DNA of 64,000 nucleotides from assembly GCA_050949905.1 (NCBI GenBank), contig JBMNGP010000005.1:372001-436000 (forward strand), written 5' to 3'. The notes under the pieces are model-generated. The model searched no databases. It was not told the DNA's origin and saw only the letters and a program-made list of their open reading frames with translations. The stretch is from DUML01 sp050949905 (GTDB lineage: Bacteria; Bacillota; Desulfitobacteriia; Desulfitobacteriales; Syntrophobotulaceae). Position numbers and translations under genes: made by a program. Position 1 is the stretch's first letter; each line of letters begins with the position of its first letter. Of this stretch, positions 1 to 8,681 are shown piece after piece.

Positions 1-459
1 ACCGAAAAAGAAATAGTCTTTAGGGGGTTGCTCACTATTCTTATTCTAGGAATAGTAATTCACTTAGCTCTCATGATCCCCCTAAACCACAAAATTCAGG
101 ACGAACTAACTAGCGAGGCTTCTCTCCAAAAAACGGTGGGGCTCCTGGAAGAAGAAGCAAACACAAGCAGGGAACTGATCCCGCAAGGTTATCAGCTGCC
201 GGCGGCGTTAACGGCTTTGCAGGACTGTTTCTTGGCGAACTCTTTAATTATTGAAGAAATAACCATCAGTCATAGTTCTGCTGATTTAAGCAGGAATTTA
301 AGCCAGGCCGTTATTAAAGCTGCTGTTAAAGGGGAGAGGGAGCAGGTCTTTAAGGCTATTAACCAGATAACAGGCCTTAAAACCTATCCTTTCATAATTG
401 AAGAATTGGATTGGCGGCCGACGGAAGCGATACTCTACCTAAAAATTCTCCTGCGATGA
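1..459 (+). CDS. PilO-like type IV pilus assembly protein, 5' end outside window
   Basis: The reading frame is open from the first base of the window, so the true start is probably upstream; a TTG at 28 is the first possible in-window start. The visible 152 codons show a short charged lead, one hydrophobic segment (about residues 10-28 of the visible part), a coiled-coil-like stretch, and a C-terminal alpha/beta ferredoxin-like region. This is the plan of PilO, the inner-membrane alignment-complex protein of type IV pili that pairs with PilN. Assignment rests on architecture, not on a catalytic motif. The next gene carries a LysM domain, consistent with a cell-envelope locus. Confidence 0.55.
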   Translation, partial: TEKEIVFRGLLTILILGIVIHLALMIPLNHKIQDELTSEASLQKTVGLLEEEANTSRELIPQGYQLPAALTALQDCFLANSLIIEEITISHSSADLSRNLSQAVIKAAVKGEREQVFKAINQITGLKTYPFIIEELDWRPTEAILYLKILLR

Positions 460-484
460 ACCGGACATCCTTAAATACCATAAT

Positions 485-1012
485 ATGGGATTAAGGATGG
501 TGTTGGAAGTGCAAGAGTATATTATTCGGCCTGGCGATAATTTCTACCGGCTAGCCCAGCAAAACGGATGCTCCTGGTTAGATTTTCTGGAGGTAAACCC
601 CGGAGTTGACCCTTGCTTTCTTCAAGTTGGCCAAAAAATTCGGCTGCCACAAGGCGGAGTGCCGATAGCGACAAGGGGCTGTGCGGAGTTGTTGAGCCAG
701 GGATCCGGCCATAATAGATGTGATGAGATCCTAATTGAGGTTGAAGGTGCTCAATTCCGAGTGACAAGAAGCGGCGAACCTACAGTTCCGCATGAAGTTC
801 ACTTAATTATCCCCAGGATTGAAATTCGGAAGGCTGAGCATCCTGTAAATGGTATAATTGAAACATCGATTATGATCAGTAATATTAATATTGTTAATTC
901 ACCTCGATTGGAAGGAGAGGATTCCCAACAAGCACCTAATAACCAAACTCAAGCAAATGGTATCGCGACAAACCTAGCTGCAGGTATCTATCCTCAGAGT
1001 GCCAACAATTAA
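485..1012 (+). CDS. LysM-domain protein
   Basis: The 175-residue product has one LysM repeat at about residues 10-56 (YIIRPGDNFYRLAQQNGCSW followed by a conserved N-P, then VGQKIRLP). LysM modules bind N-acetylglucosamine-containing cell-wall or spore-cortex glycans. The remaining 115 residues match no family I recognise and end in an Asn/Gln/Ala-rich tail. No signal peptide or membrane segment is visible, which would suit a spore-associated or intracellular location. Start choice is open between ATG 485 and ATG 497; neither has a textbook ribosome binding site. It lies 26 bases after the PilO-like gene and may be cotranscribed with it. Confidence 0.7.
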   Translation: MGLRMVLEVQEYIIRPGDNFYRLAQQNGCSWLDFLEVNPGVDPCFLQVGQKIRLPQGGVPIATRGCAELLSQGSGHNRCDEILIEVEGAQFRVTRSGEPTVPHEVHLIIPRIEIRKAEHPVNGIIETSIMISNINIVNSPRLEGEDSQQAPNNQTQANGIATNLAAGIYPQSANN

Positions 1013-1037
1013 CATTCCGAAAATTAGATTAAAAGTC

Positions 1038-1066
1038 TTGGCAAATTATCATGGGTTGTACATTAT
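1038..1066 (+). promoter_or_regulatory. possible SigA promoter before aroQ
   Basis: TTGGCA (1038-1043), 17 bases, then CATTAT (1061-1066). The -35 box matches 5 of 6 and the -10 box 4 of 6 consensus positions. It sits 38 bases upstream of the aroQ start in an otherwise gene-free 91-base gap. Confidence 0.35.
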
Positions 1067-1103
1067 ATTTTAAAAATATCATTATACTAAAGAGGAGAAG
1101 CAC

Positions 1104-1574
1104 ATGAACATCTATGTATTCCATGGGGTTAACCTAAATCTTCTGGGAAGAAGAGAACCTGAAATTTATGGCCGGACAAGCTTAGCAGATCTGAACACCA
1201 AGTTAGAGACAATGGGCAGGGAAAACGGTATTACCGTAGAATGCCGCCAAACCAACCATGAAGGAGAGATGGTGGATTGGATTGGAGAGCTTGAACCCAG
1301 TGATTTTCTTATTATTAATCCTGGTGCTTGGACTCATTCCAGCTATGCTATTTATGATGCCATTAAAGGAGTAAATGTTCCTGCCTTGGAAGTTCATCTA
1401 TCTAATATTTATGCCCGGGAAGGCTTTCGTGCCCATTCTCTTATTGCTGGTGCCTGTTTAGGTCAAATCAGCGGTTTGGGAACAGACAGCTATCTTTTGG
1501 CTCTGGCTTATGCCTTGGAATTTCAGAAATACCGTCAGCAGGACAATTCACAGCGAGGGGTTGAAGACAATTAA
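1104..1574 (+). CDS. aroQ: 3-dehydroquinate dehydratase, type II
   Basis: Catalyses the third step of the shikimate pathway, 3-dehydroquinate to 3-dehydroshikimate, in the cytosol. The 156-residue length is normal for the dodecameric type II enzyme. Visible signatures are NLNLLGRREPEIYG near the N-terminus (active-site Arg and Tyr loop), INPGAWTHSSYAIYDAI around residue 72 (Asn and His of the substrate pocket) and EVHLSNIYAREGFRAHS around residue 96. The ATG at 1104 follows AAAGAGGAG. The aroQ - Xaa-Pro peptidase - efp - spoIIIA order is widespread in Clostridia and Bacilli. The next gene starts inside its 3' end. Confidence 0.95.
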   Translation: MNIYVFHGVNLNLLGRREPEIYGRTSLADLNTKLETMGRENGITVECRQTNHEGEMVDWIGELEPSDFLIINPGAWTHSSYAIYDAIKGVNVPALEVHLSNIYAREGFRAHSLIAGACLGQISGLGTDSYLLALAYALEFQKYRQQDNSQRGVEDN

Positions 1575-2628
1575 AATAGCTAAAGTCCGAGAAAAGCTTA
1601 GGGAAAAAGGATTTGAGGCTCTCCTTATTAAGTCTTTACCGAATATTTATTACTTAAGCGGCTTTACCAGTGAAGATGCCTGGCTTCTGCTCACGCTTGA
1701 AAATTCTTACTTGCTTACCGATTTCCGGTATTTAGAACAAGCAGCAAGTGAAGCCAATGGTTTTGAGATTGTCCGCATAGACAATAATTGGGAAGTAGTT
1801 TTGGCAAAGTTGGCCGCAAACTTCAAGGTTATTGGGATTGAAGAAGATATTCTTACTTGGGCTGAGTACCGCAAAATTAAACAGACACTTAGCAGTCCGA
1901 CTTTGGCGGATGCCTCCGCTTTACTTAAAGAACTGAGGCAAATTAAAGAGCCTTCGGAGATCGAAAAAATTAGCCAAGCCGTCCGGATTACCGATGAAGC
2001 ATTGGCTGAAGTTTTGGAGAAGATTTCGGGAGGGCTTAGGGAAGAAGAAATTGCCCTCGCTTTGGAGTTTGCTCTGCGCCGGCGGGGAGCTAGCGGCAAG
2101 TCATTTGAGTTTATAGTGGCCTCCGGAGAACGTTCTTCTCTGCCGCATGGGACTGCCAGCGGGAAAACTCTGCAGCGGGGGGAACTCTTAACTATAGATT
2201 TTGGAGCTAAATACCAGTGGTATTGTTCCGATTTAACCAGAACAGTTATTCTGGGTGAGCCGGAACCCAAGCAGCAAGAGATTTATAATATTGTCCTGGA
2301 AGCCCAGCTGGCTGCTTTAGCTGCCATTAAGCCGGGAATGAGCGGGCAAGAAGTAGATGCGGTAGCTCGGGAAATAATTAAATCTTATGGCTATGGAGAA
2401 TATTTTGGACATGGGCTGGGGCATTCAGTTGGCTTGGAAATCCATGAGTCACCGCGGTTTAGTCCTTCTGAAAGCAAAACATTAAAGCCGGGGATGATTA
2501 TGACTGTTGAACCGGGAATATACATTCCAGGATGGGGGGGAGTCCGCATCGAAGATATGGTTCTGGTGACAGAAAATGGAGTTGAAGTCTTGACACAGGC
2601 TCCAAAACAATTCATTATAATTGATTAG
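1561..2628 (+). CDS. Xaa-Pro aminopeptidase/dipeptidase (M24B)
   Basis: Metallopeptidase of the creatinase fold that removes residues N-terminal to proline. An N-terminal creatinase-like domain (about 1-125) precedes the catalytic pita-bread domain. The metal ligands can be placed: Asp in the IDFGAKYQWYCSDLTRT segment (two Asp), His in FGHGLGHSVGLEIHE, Glu in VEPGIYIPG and Glu in GVRIEDM. I chose TTG 1561 (355 residues) because an upstream ATG at 1510 would add 17 residues inside aroQ and has no ribosome binding site; GCGAGGGG sits directly before the TTG, which is a tight spacing. It overlaps aroQ by 14 bases, suggesting translational coupling. PepP and PepQ cannot be distinguished here. Confidence 0.9.
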   Translation: MKTIKIAKVREKLREKGFEALLIKSLPNIYYLSGFTSEDAWLLLTLENSYLLTDFRYLEQAASEANGFEIVRIDNNWEVVLAKLAANFKVIGIEEDILTWAEYRKIKQTLSSPTLADASALLKELRQIKEPSEIEKISQAVRITDEALAEVLEKISGGLREEEIALALEFALRRRGASGKSFEFIVASGERSSLPHGTASGKTLQRGELLTIDFGAKYQWYCSDLTRTVILGEPEPKQQEIYNIVLEAQLAALAAIKPGMSGQEVDAVAREIIKSYGYGEYFGHGLGHSVGLEIHESPRFSPSESKTLKPGMIMTVEPGIYIPGWGGVRIEDMVLVTENGVEVLTQAPKQFIIID

Positions 2629-2678
2629 GAAATAAAACTGGAAAATAATAATACTTATTAACAGGAGGATCTAGCAAA

Positions 2679-3236
2679 ATGATTTCTTCAAATGACTTTA
2701 GAACGGGTCTGACGATCGAAATTGATGGCGACATATTCCAAATAGTGGAATTCCAGCATGTCAAGCCAGGTAAAGGTTCTGCTTTTGTCCGTACTAAACT
2801 AAAAAATGTCAAGACCGGCGGAACTATTGAACGCAAATTCAATGCCGGTGAAAGAGTGCCCAGAGCTAGGCTGGATCGCCGGGAAATGCAGTACCTCTAT
2901 AAAGACGGTGATCAGTATGTGGTCATGGATAATGAAAGCTATGAGCAAACTATGCTAACCGAAGCTCAAATCGGTGACAATGTTAAATGGCTGAAGGAAA
3001 ATATGAACCTGGGCATTTTGCTTTTTAATAACGAGGTAATTGGGGTCGATCTCCCTAATACGGTAGAGCTCAAAGTTATTGAGACCGAGCCTGGGGTTCG
3101 GGGAGATACGGCAACCGGAGGGTCAAAAGCAGCTATTGTTGAGACCGGTGCCTCCGTGCAAGTCCCCTTCTTTATCAATGAAGGAGATGTTTTGATAATT
3201 GATACCAGAACAGGAACATATGTATCCAGAGCTTAA
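2679..3236 (+). CDS. efp: translation elongation factor P
   Basis: EF-P binds between the P and E sites of stalled ribosomes and restores peptide-bond formation at polyproline stretches. The 185-residue protein has the normal length and three beta-barrel domains. The N-terminal barrel carries the loop HVKPGKGSAFVRTKLKN; the Lys in PGKGS is the tip residue that other bacteria modify. The C-terminal S1-like domain ends VPFFINEGDVLIIDTRTGTY, a highly conserved EF-P ending. ATG 2679 follows AGGAGG at about 2662. An intrinsic terminator follows, so efp closes the aroQ transcription unit. Confidence 0.97.
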   Translation: MISSNDFRTGLTIEIDGDIFQIVEFQHVKPGKGSAFVRTKLKNVKTGGTIERKFNAGERVPRARLDRREMQYLYKDGDQYVVMDNESYEQTMLTEAQIGDNVKWLKENMNLGILLFNNEVIGVDLPNTVELKVIETEPGVRGDTATGGSKAAIVETGASVQVPFFINEGDVLIIDTRTGTYVSRA

Positions 3237-3285
3237 GTAGCTTTGTCTGCCTAGCAAAATAAATAGAGAATAACGGCTTAACTTT

Positions 3286-3309
3286 AACGACCATTTCTGG
3301 TCGTTTTTT
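3286..3309 (+). terminator. intrinsic terminator after efp
   Basis: AACGACC (3286-3292), a 6-base loop and GGTCGTT (3299-3305) form a perfect 7-bp stem followed by a run of T residues. It separates efp from the spoIIIA operon. Confidence 0.85.
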
Positions 3310-3383
3310 ATTTCTCGGAAACAAAAGAAATAATTCTAAAAATAATTTTGGGGACATACCTTCTAATACGAGGAGGTAGCAAA

Positions 3384-4430
3384 ATGAAAAGCAAATTCTG
3401 TTCACCCCTGCTTAGCATTAAAGCAGATCCCGGGCAGGGGAACACGACTGAGGAAGATATCGTTCGCTGGCTGAGTGAACAATTGAGTAAAATTCTGCTT
3501 CCACTCTTAATGTCTTGGAATAAAAAGGAGTGCATCGAAGAAATACGCCTGCGGGTCAAGAAACCGCTAATGGTCCGAACAGCGAATAATGAGTATTTTA
3601 TCACACCCCTGGGTCAGCTAGGCTTTAAAGATAATGCCTACCTTGTTACTAGGGAAGATTTACAGAACACCCTGGAGAAAATGACTTATAGTTCGCTGTA
3701 TGCAGCCGAAGAAGAATTAAGGCAAGGTTTCCTCACCCTCCCGGGAGGCCATAGAGTAGGGATTAGCGGCGAAACCGTGCTGGAGCAGGGCAAGATTAGA
3801 ATCCTGAGAAATATTTCGGCTTTAAATATCCGTATAGCTCGGCAACCACAAAGTGACATCGTGATACTGCTTAAACTTCTTTTGGATAAAAGAAATGTCT
3901 TTTTGTCAACTTTGCTGATTTCTCCGCCGCGGGCGGGTAAGACAACAATTTTAAGGCTTCTGGTCAGAGAATTAAGTAATGGCGTTCCAGCCATTGGTTT
4001 AGCCGGCCAAACCGTCGGCGTAGTAGATGAGAGAAGCGAGATTGCCGGAATGTGGCAAGGTATCCCCACTTTTGATCTTGGTTGCCGGACGGATGTTTTG
4101 GATAGGTGCCCTAAAGCCCTGGGTTTAAATATGCTGATAAGGTCAATGGCACCTTCCATAATTGCCGTGGACGAACTTGGTGGAGCGGAGGATGTTTCGG
4201 CTATCAAGGAAGCTGCACGCTGCGGAGTTAAAACTCTAGCCACTGCCCATGCCGGTTCCTTAGAAGAACTGAACATGAGGGGACAGTTTAAAGAACTTTT
4301 GCACAGCCAGGTATTTGATAGGCTGGTAGTACTAAGCAGAGCCAAAGGGCCAGGTACTATTGATAGAGTTTATAATCTGGTGACAGGTAAGGAATTATTC
4401 CAAGAGTTATATAGCTCACGCAGGGCTTAG
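3384..4430 (+). CDS. spoIIIAA: stage III sporulation protein AA, ATPase
   Basis: SpoIIIAA is the secretion-type ATPase of the SpoIIIA-SpoIIQ complex that links mother cell and forespore after engulfment. The 348-residue protein (start ATG 3384, preceded by CGAGGAGGT; an upstream start at 3348 lacks a binding site) has a Walker A loop at about 180-188 (SPPRAGKTT) and a Walker B strand at about 259-264 (IIAVDE), as in type II/IV secretion ATPases. It is the first gene of a complete AA-AH operon. CATACCTT at 3355-3362 resembles a SigE -10 box, but I found no convincing -35, so mother-cell control is assumed from the family. Confidence 0.95.
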   Translation: MKSKFCSPLLSIKADPGQGNTTEEDIVRWLSEQLSKILLPLLMSWNKKECIEEIRLRVKKPLMVRTANNEYFITPLGQLGFKDNAYLVTREDLQNTLEKMTYSSLYAAEEELRQGFLTLPGGHRVGISGETVLEQGKIRILRNISALNIRIARQPQSDIVILLKLLLDKRNVFLSTLLISPPRAGKTTILRLLVRELSNGVPAIGLAGQTVGVVDERSEIAGMWQGIPTFDLGCRTDVLDRCPKALGLNMLIRSMAPSIIAVDELGGAEDVSAIKEAARCGVKTLATAHAGSLEELNMRGQFKELLHSQVFDRLVVLSRAKGPGTIDRVYNLVTGKELFQELYSSRRA

Positions 4431-4471
4431 GTTAAGTATTTAGGATCTAATTCTGGTGGGAGGAAAAGAGG

Positions 4472-4978
4472 ATGCTGGTACTCTACCTAGGATTGGTTAT
4501 GAGTTTCGGTTGTTTAGGATTATGGAAAGCCAGAGAGATAAGACAAAGGCCTAAGGAAATAAGAGCACTGATCAATGCTTTGACTTTATTGGACACTGAA
4601 ATCTACTGGGGAGTAACTCCTTTGCCTGAAGCATTTAAAGTTTTAAAAGAAAGAACGGAACCTCCTTGGCGAGATTTTTTCGCAAAGGCCGAAGAGAAGC
4701 TGCTCAAGGGAGAAAATGCTTCCCTAACCTGGGAAACAACTATTGGCGAACAGCGAAAAAACACCAGCCTAGCTGATGAGGATTGGAAAATTATCAGGGA
4801 AATAGGCAAAGGCTTAGGAAGGTCAGATCGCACTGAACAGCATAAACAATTAGAACTGGCCCAAAAACATCTTAGCCTGATTGACCAGCAAGTGAGCCAG
4901 CAAGCTGACAAGAAGGCAAAAATGTGGTCTTATCTTGGTTTTTTGGCTGGAATGGCTCTGGTGATTTGTATCATTTAA
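4472..4978 (+). CDS. spoIIIAB: stage III sporulation protein AB
   Basis: The 168-residue protein has one N-terminal hydrophobic segment, a long helical cytoplasmic part and a C-terminal hydrophobic segment (about 150-168). The helical part resembles the GspF-type platform proteins of type II secretion systems, and SpoIIIAB is thought to be the platform partner of SpoIIIAA. ATG 4472 follows GGGAGGAAAAGAGG. Position between spoIIIAA and spoIIIAC and the normal length (about 170) support the call. No unusual features. Confidence 0.93.
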   Translation: MLVLYLGLVMSFGCLGLWKAREIRQRPKEIRALINALTLLDTEIYWGVTPLPEAFKVLKERTEPPWRDFFAKAEEKLLKGENASLTWETTIGEQRKNTSLADEDWKIIREIGKGLGRSDRTEQHKQLELAQKHLSLIDQQVSQQADKKAKMWSYLGFLAGMALVICII

Positions 4979-4996
4979 GCAAAGGGAGGAAAGAGG

Positions 4997-5194
4997 ATGG
5001 GCTTTGATTTAATAATTAAAGTAGCAGGTATAGGGATTTTAGTTGGAATTTTAGTTACCATTCTTAATGCCATAGATAAGAAAGAACAGGCACAGTTGGT
5101 CACACTCGCCGGTGTAGTTGTTGTACTTTATATAGTTGTCCAAGGAATTGCCGATCTCTTTACTTTAGTGAATAATGTCTTTAATTTGTACTAG
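4997..5194 (+). CDS. spoIIIAC: stage III sporulation protein AC
   Basis: A 65-residue protein consisting almost entirely of two hydrophobic helices joined by a short polar turn (DKKEQ). This is the expected size and topology of SpoIIIAC, a small membrane component of the mother cell-forespore channel. ATG 4997 follows GGGAGGAAAGAGG. It sits 18 bases after spoIIIAB and 12 before spoIIIAD. Confidence 0.93.
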   Translation: MGFDLIIKVAGIGILVGILVTILNAIDKKEQAQLVTLAGVVVVLYIVVQGIADLFTLVNNVFNLY

Positions 5195-5206
5195 GGGGCA
5201 CTGCCT

Positions 5207-5593
5207 GTGGAAATAGCACAAGTGGTAGGTTTAGCTATTATTGTCACCGTCATCGGCGCTGTTCTTAAACAAATTAAACCGGAAATTGCCCTCCAGCTTA
5301 GTATTTTGGCAGGAGTAATCATATTTATTTTAATGATGGACAAAATCAGGCTTGTCGTCGATCTTCTGCAAAAGCTATCCGAACAAGCCAATGTTAGTTC
5401 TTATTATTTATTTATTGTTCTTAAAATAGTCGGAGTAGCTTATCTAGCGGAATTTGGCTGTCAGATTTGCAAAGATGCCGGAGAAAATGCTTTGGCTACC
5501 AAGGTAGAGATAGCCGCTAAGATTTTTATGATTATCTTAGCTATTCCCATTATAGTGGCGATTATGGAATCCGTCATGAAACTGCTGAAATGA
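5207..5593 (+). CDS. spoIIIAD: stage III sporulation protein AD
   Basis: The 128-residue membrane protein has four predicted hydrophobic segments and resembles SpoIIIAC in its N-terminal half, as in other spore formers, where AC and AD look like a duplicated pair. The start is GTG 5207 with AGGGGG ten bases upstream. The C-terminus (AIPIIVAIMESVMKLL) is typical of the family. It is embedded in the spoIIIA operon with very short spacers on both sides. Confidence 0.93.
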   Translation: MEIAQVVGLAIIVTVIGAVLKQIKPEIALQLSILAGVIIFILMMDKIRLVVDLLQKLSEQANVSSYYLFIVLKIVGVAYLAEFGCQICKDAGENALATKVEIAAKIFMIILAIPIIVAIMESVMKLLK

Positions 5594-5603
5594 GGTGAGC
5601 ATA

Positions 5604-6791
5604 GTGGCCAGGAAATTTTTAGTCCGGATTTTTTTAATTCTGATAAGCGGAATTGTTTTTTGCTCTCAACCATTATTAGCCGTAAACCTGGAAGATAGTT
5701 GGGATTTTGCCGGCGGGATGGTGGATTTATCCCAAGAAATCGACTTGACTGAAGTAAAAGCTATGCTCCAAGAACTTGATAAGGATGTCCAGGAAGCCTT
5801 ACCTGATTTCTCGTTAAGCCAAATCTTCGAGGATTTGAAAAACGGGAAAATAAATTTGAGTCCTGAAAATCTGGGGAACAGCATCTTCAAAGCTATTCTG
5901 CAAGAAGTCGTTACCAATGCGCCTTTGATCGCTCAAATGCTTGTCCTGGCAGTATTGTGCGCGGTTATCAATCAGCTGCAATTAGCATTTAGCGGCAACG
6001 TTGGGCAAGTCGCCCGCCTTCTTGTCTACTTGGTACTTTTCGGTTTAGCCCTTACCTCCTTTACTATGGCTTTGAATGTCGGTAATCAGGCTATAGAAAA
6101 TATGGTTTCTTTTATGCAAGCTACTCTGCCTGTAATGTATGCTGTTCTTTTAGCAATGGGCAATCTAGCCAGTACGGCTTTATTTAAACCAATTGTCATG
6201 GGTAGTTTGGTATTTCTGGCTTCAGTTATGAAAAATATTGTTCTTCCTTTATTCTTTTTCAGCATTATTTTAAAACTATTAAATAACATATCTCCTCAAT
6301 TTAAACTGAACCGTTTTGCCTCCCTTTTGGAATTTGGAGGCAAACTTAGCATTGGGCTTGTTCTAACAGTATTTATTGGAATTATGTCCATCCAGGGTCT
6401 TACGGGCGGGATAGCAGACGGGGTAACCTTAAGAACGGCTAAATATTCTGCTGACCTTATTCCGGTAGTTGGAAAGTTTTTCAAAGATGCTGTTGAACTA
6501 GTAGTAAGCTCCGGTTTGCTGCTGAAAAATGCCTTAGGACTCATAGCTTTGTTGGCGATTACTTTCATTACCCTTTCGCCCGTAATTAAAATTGTGGCGA
6601 TGATGTTTACCTTTAAGATTTCCTCCGCCTTAGTCGAGCCTTTAGGGGAACAGGAATTGGCCGAAAGTCTGCAGGATATGTCTAAAGGTCTCCTGTTTAT
6701 CTTTGTAGCAGTTGCCTCGGTTGGCATCATGTTCTTTATGGCTATTGCCATTATTGTCGGGGCAGGGAACTTGGCAGTTATGCTTCGCTAA
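5604..6791 (+). CDS. spoIIIAE: stage III sporulation protein AE
   Basis: A polytopic membrane protein of 395 residues. It starts with a signal-like hydrophobic stretch (about 5-25), continues with an acidic extracytoplasmic region (about 28-105) and ends with seven or so hydrophobic segments. This is the plan of SpoIIIAE, the largest membrane component of the SpoIIIA complex. I prefer GTG 5604, which has GAGGTGA at 5592-5598 in ideal spacing, over GTG 5595, which overlaps that site. It begins 10 bases after spoIIIAD. Confidence 0.93.
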   Translation: MARKFLVRIFLILISGIVFCSQPLLAVNLEDSWDFAGGMVDLSQEIDLTEVKAMLQELDKDVQEALPDFSLSQIFEDLKNGKINLSPENLGNSIFKAILQEVVTNAPLIAQMLVLAVLCAVINQLQLAFSGNVGQVARLLVYLVLFGLALTSFTMALNVGNQAIENMVSFMQATLPVMYAVLLAMGNLASTALFKPIVMGSLVFLASVMKNIVLPLFFFSIILKLLNNISPQFKLNRFASLLEFGGKLSIGLVLTVFIGIMSIQGLTGGIADGVTLRTAKYSADLIPVVGKFFKDAVELVVSSGLLLKNALGLIALLAITFITLSPVIKIVAMMFTFKISSALVEPLGEQELAESLQDMSKGLLFIFVAVASVGIMFFMAIAIIVGAGNLAVMLR

Positions 6792-6826
6792 AGAGATAAA
6801 CGCGGGAGATATAGGGGTGTGATTTG

Positions 6827-7417
6827 ATGGAGAGTTTGAAATTACTCATTAGGAATTTATCTTTTATCCTGCTTTTGGCTGCTTTCTTGGAAATGCTGCT
6901 GCCAAGCAATAAAATGAGAGGTTTTGTCCATCTGGTAATGGGCTTATTTGTTATAGCCGCCATTCTCAACCCTTTGGCTGACATTCTTCGCCTGAATTAT
7001 GAAAACGAAGTACCCGCTTGGTTTTCAACTCAATCATCCGATTTGCCGGTTTTAGCTGCTGAAGGCCAAAATACTGATACCGGGAAAATCGCGATTCGCG
7101 AGCAGTATAGAAGGATTCTGATTAATCAGATCAGTATTTTGGTTAATGCCATTGAGGGAGTAAAAAGCAGTGAGGTGGATGTCATCTTAGAAGAAGAAAT
7201 GTCAGGGTTTAATGATTATCCGGAAATTTTGGAAATAAGCATTGTTTTTAGCCAATACGGGATCAAAGTTTTGCCCATTGACCCAGTGATCATAGAAGGT
7301 GGCTATTCTGAAGAGAAGGAAATAAGCGCCTCGCCTAAGGCGCAAACAATAAAGAAACAAGTTGCTGCTTTTATGCAGATTCCAGAATCGATCATTAGCG
7401 TTAAGGAAAAAAAATAG
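6827..7417 (+). CDS. spoIIIAF: stage III sporulation protein AF
   Basis: The 196-residue protein has two N-terminal membrane segments (about 5-25 and 32-50) separated by the LPSNKMRGFVHLVMGLFV motif characteristic of SpoIIIAF, then a soluble ring-forming-type domain that ends in a short lysine tail. The domain belongs to the same class as SpoIIIAG and SpoIIIAH, related to ring components of type III secretion systems. ATG 6827 is preferred over TTG 6824 because AGGGGTG lies at 6812-6818. Ordinary member of the operon. Confidence 0.93.
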   Translation: MESLKLLIRNLSFILLLAAFLEMLLPSNKMRGFVHLVMGLFVIAAILNPLADILRLNYENEVPAWFSTQSSDLPVLAAEGQNTDTGKIAIREQYRRILINQISILVNAIEGVKSSEVDVILEEEMSGFNDYPEILEISIVFSQYGIKVLPIDPVIIEGGYSEEKEISASPKAQTIKKQVAAFMQIPESIISVKEKK

Positions 7418-7428
7418 GAGGGAGAACA

Positions 7429-7989
7429 ATGGCAAAGTTCAAAGAAGTATCTTCAGAAAAAATGGTTCTTTCAGTAGTTCTGCTGGTAATCGTGGCTGTT
7501 ATTTATATTTTTATCAGCCAGGAAAAAGAACCTGTCCTTTCCGTCACTGAAGAAGCTGAGACAACGGCAGCCGTTCCTGCTGATAGTTTGGCAATAGCAG
7601 CTTTAGAAAAAAGCTTGGAAGACAAAATTGCCAGCAATTTAGAAAGCATTAAGGGAGTAGGCAAAGCCAAAGTTTTGGTAACCTATTCTTCAGGCTTATA
7701 TAAAGAATATGCCAGGGATCAAAGTATTACCAAAAGAACTTCCAAGGAGACCGATCACGAGGGTGGAATTCGGGAAACTGAAGAAGTAACGGAAAGCAAT
7801 AAACTGGTCTTGGCCGGTAATTCCAGCCCGGTAATTATTATGGAGCAGCGGCCTGAGATTGCGGGAGTTCTGGTTATAGCCCAAGGAGCCAGTGATCCTA
7901 AAATCAAAGAACAAATTTTTGAAGCAGTCAGAACTTTGCTTAATATTCAGCCCTCTAAGATTAGTGTTGCCCCCTTAGGAGGGGTCTAA
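7429..7989 (+). CDS. spoIIIAG: stage III sporulation protein AG
   Basis: A 186-residue protein with a single N-terminal membrane segment (about 13-31) and a C-terminal soluble domain. SpoIIIAG forms a large-diameter ring in the intermembrane space between mother cell and forespore. The sequence GVGKAKVLVTYSSG followed by a variable insertion and PEIAGVLVIAQGASDP is the ring-building-motif region seen in this family. ATG 7429 follows AGGAGGGAGAAC. Two bases separate its stop from the next start. Confidence 0.94.
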   Translation: MAKFKEVSSEKMVLSVVLLVIVAVIYIFISQEKEPVLSVTEEAETTAAVPADSLAIAALEKSLEDKIASNLESIKGVGKAKVLVTYSSGLYKEYARDQSITKRTSKETDHEGGIRETEEVTESNKLVLAGNSSPVIIMEQRPEIAGVLVIAQGASDPKIKEQIFEAVRTLLNIQPSKISVAPLGGV

Positions 7990-7991
7990 AA

Positions 7992-8618
7992 ATGCTTAAA
8001 GCCAAGAATAAACTAAAAAAAGTATGGACTCTTCCAACCGCAAGGAAATCCCAGACTTTTGTTAAGTTTCTGAAAGTTATGGCCGGCAGCCTCTTGGGAA
8101 TTTTGTTATTTGTTTGCCTGCGGCTTGCTCTCGCCGAGGTTAACCCCGAGAACACTGCTGAAGCAGCTTCTGCTGAGCAAAAAACGGTTGAGATTCAATG
8201 CAGCATAACTCCTCTTTCTTCACCGAAGATTCCAGATTTTTCAACGGAAATAATTGAATTAACCAAGGATAAGGGTCAGAGCTATTTTGTAAACTATCGT
8301 CTTAAAAGGGAGCAGCTAAGGGAAGAAATTAAAGAAATGCTCCGCCCACTGCTTGCCTCTGAGCTGCCGGAGATTCGGATTGAAGCTGAAAAAAGCTGGC
8401 TGGAATTATGTCATAAAATCTCCAGGGAGGAAGAAATTGAAAATACTCTTATCCTGCGAGGGTATCGGGATGTAGTCTCAGAAGTTAATGCCGAAAAAAT
8501 TACTGTTACTGTTCTGGCTGAAGAGCTCAAATTTCAGGATATTTTCCAGATCACCAAAATTACTGCTCAAATTACTGGTTTTCCTGAGGAGAGAATTGAA
8601 GTTGCATCCAAGACCTAA
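7992..8618 (+). CDS. spoIIIAH: stage III sporulation protein AH
   Basis: The 208-residue protein has a basic N-terminus, one membrane segment (about 31-49) and a C-terminal YscJ/FliF-like domain. In Bacillus this domain binds the forespore protein SpoIIQ, which docks the two halves of the channel. The run FVNYRLKREQLREEIKEML at about residues 94-112 is typical of the SpoIIIAH ectodomain. It overlaps no neighbour and is the last gene of the operon. A spoIIQ gene is not in this window. Confidence 0.93.
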   Translation: MLKAKNKLKKVWTLPTARKSQTFVKFLKVMAGSLLGILLFVCLRLALAEVNPENTAEAASAEQKTVEIQCSITPLSSPKIPDFSTEIIELTKDKGQSYFVNYRLKREQLREEIKEMLRPLLASELPEIRIEAEKSWLELCHKISREEEIENTLILRGYRDVVSEVNAEKITVTVLAEELKFQDIFQITKITAQITGFPEERIEVASKT

Positions 8619-8631
8619 AGGTTGTTATAAT
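8602..8631 (+). promoter_or_regulatory. probable SigA promoter for the Asp23 gene
   Basis: TTGCAT (8602-8607), 18 bases, TATAAT (8626-8631). The -10 is perfect, and the element overlaps the 3' end of spoIIIAH 51 bases before the next start. It would uncouple the following envelope-stress gene from sporulation control. Confidence 0.6.
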
Positions 8632-8681
8632 ATCAAATAGCAGGTTATAGTTGGAAAATAAAATTGAGGTGTGATTAGCAA

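Noticed and set aside
2966..3178. Antisense frame within efp
   Set aside because: A mirror of the conserved efp codons; no start signal and no family resemblance.
3348..3383. N-terminal extension of SpoIIIAA and a firm SigE promoter
   Set aside because: The extension overlaps the ribosome binding site; CATACCTT at 3355 has no matching -35 at the right distance.
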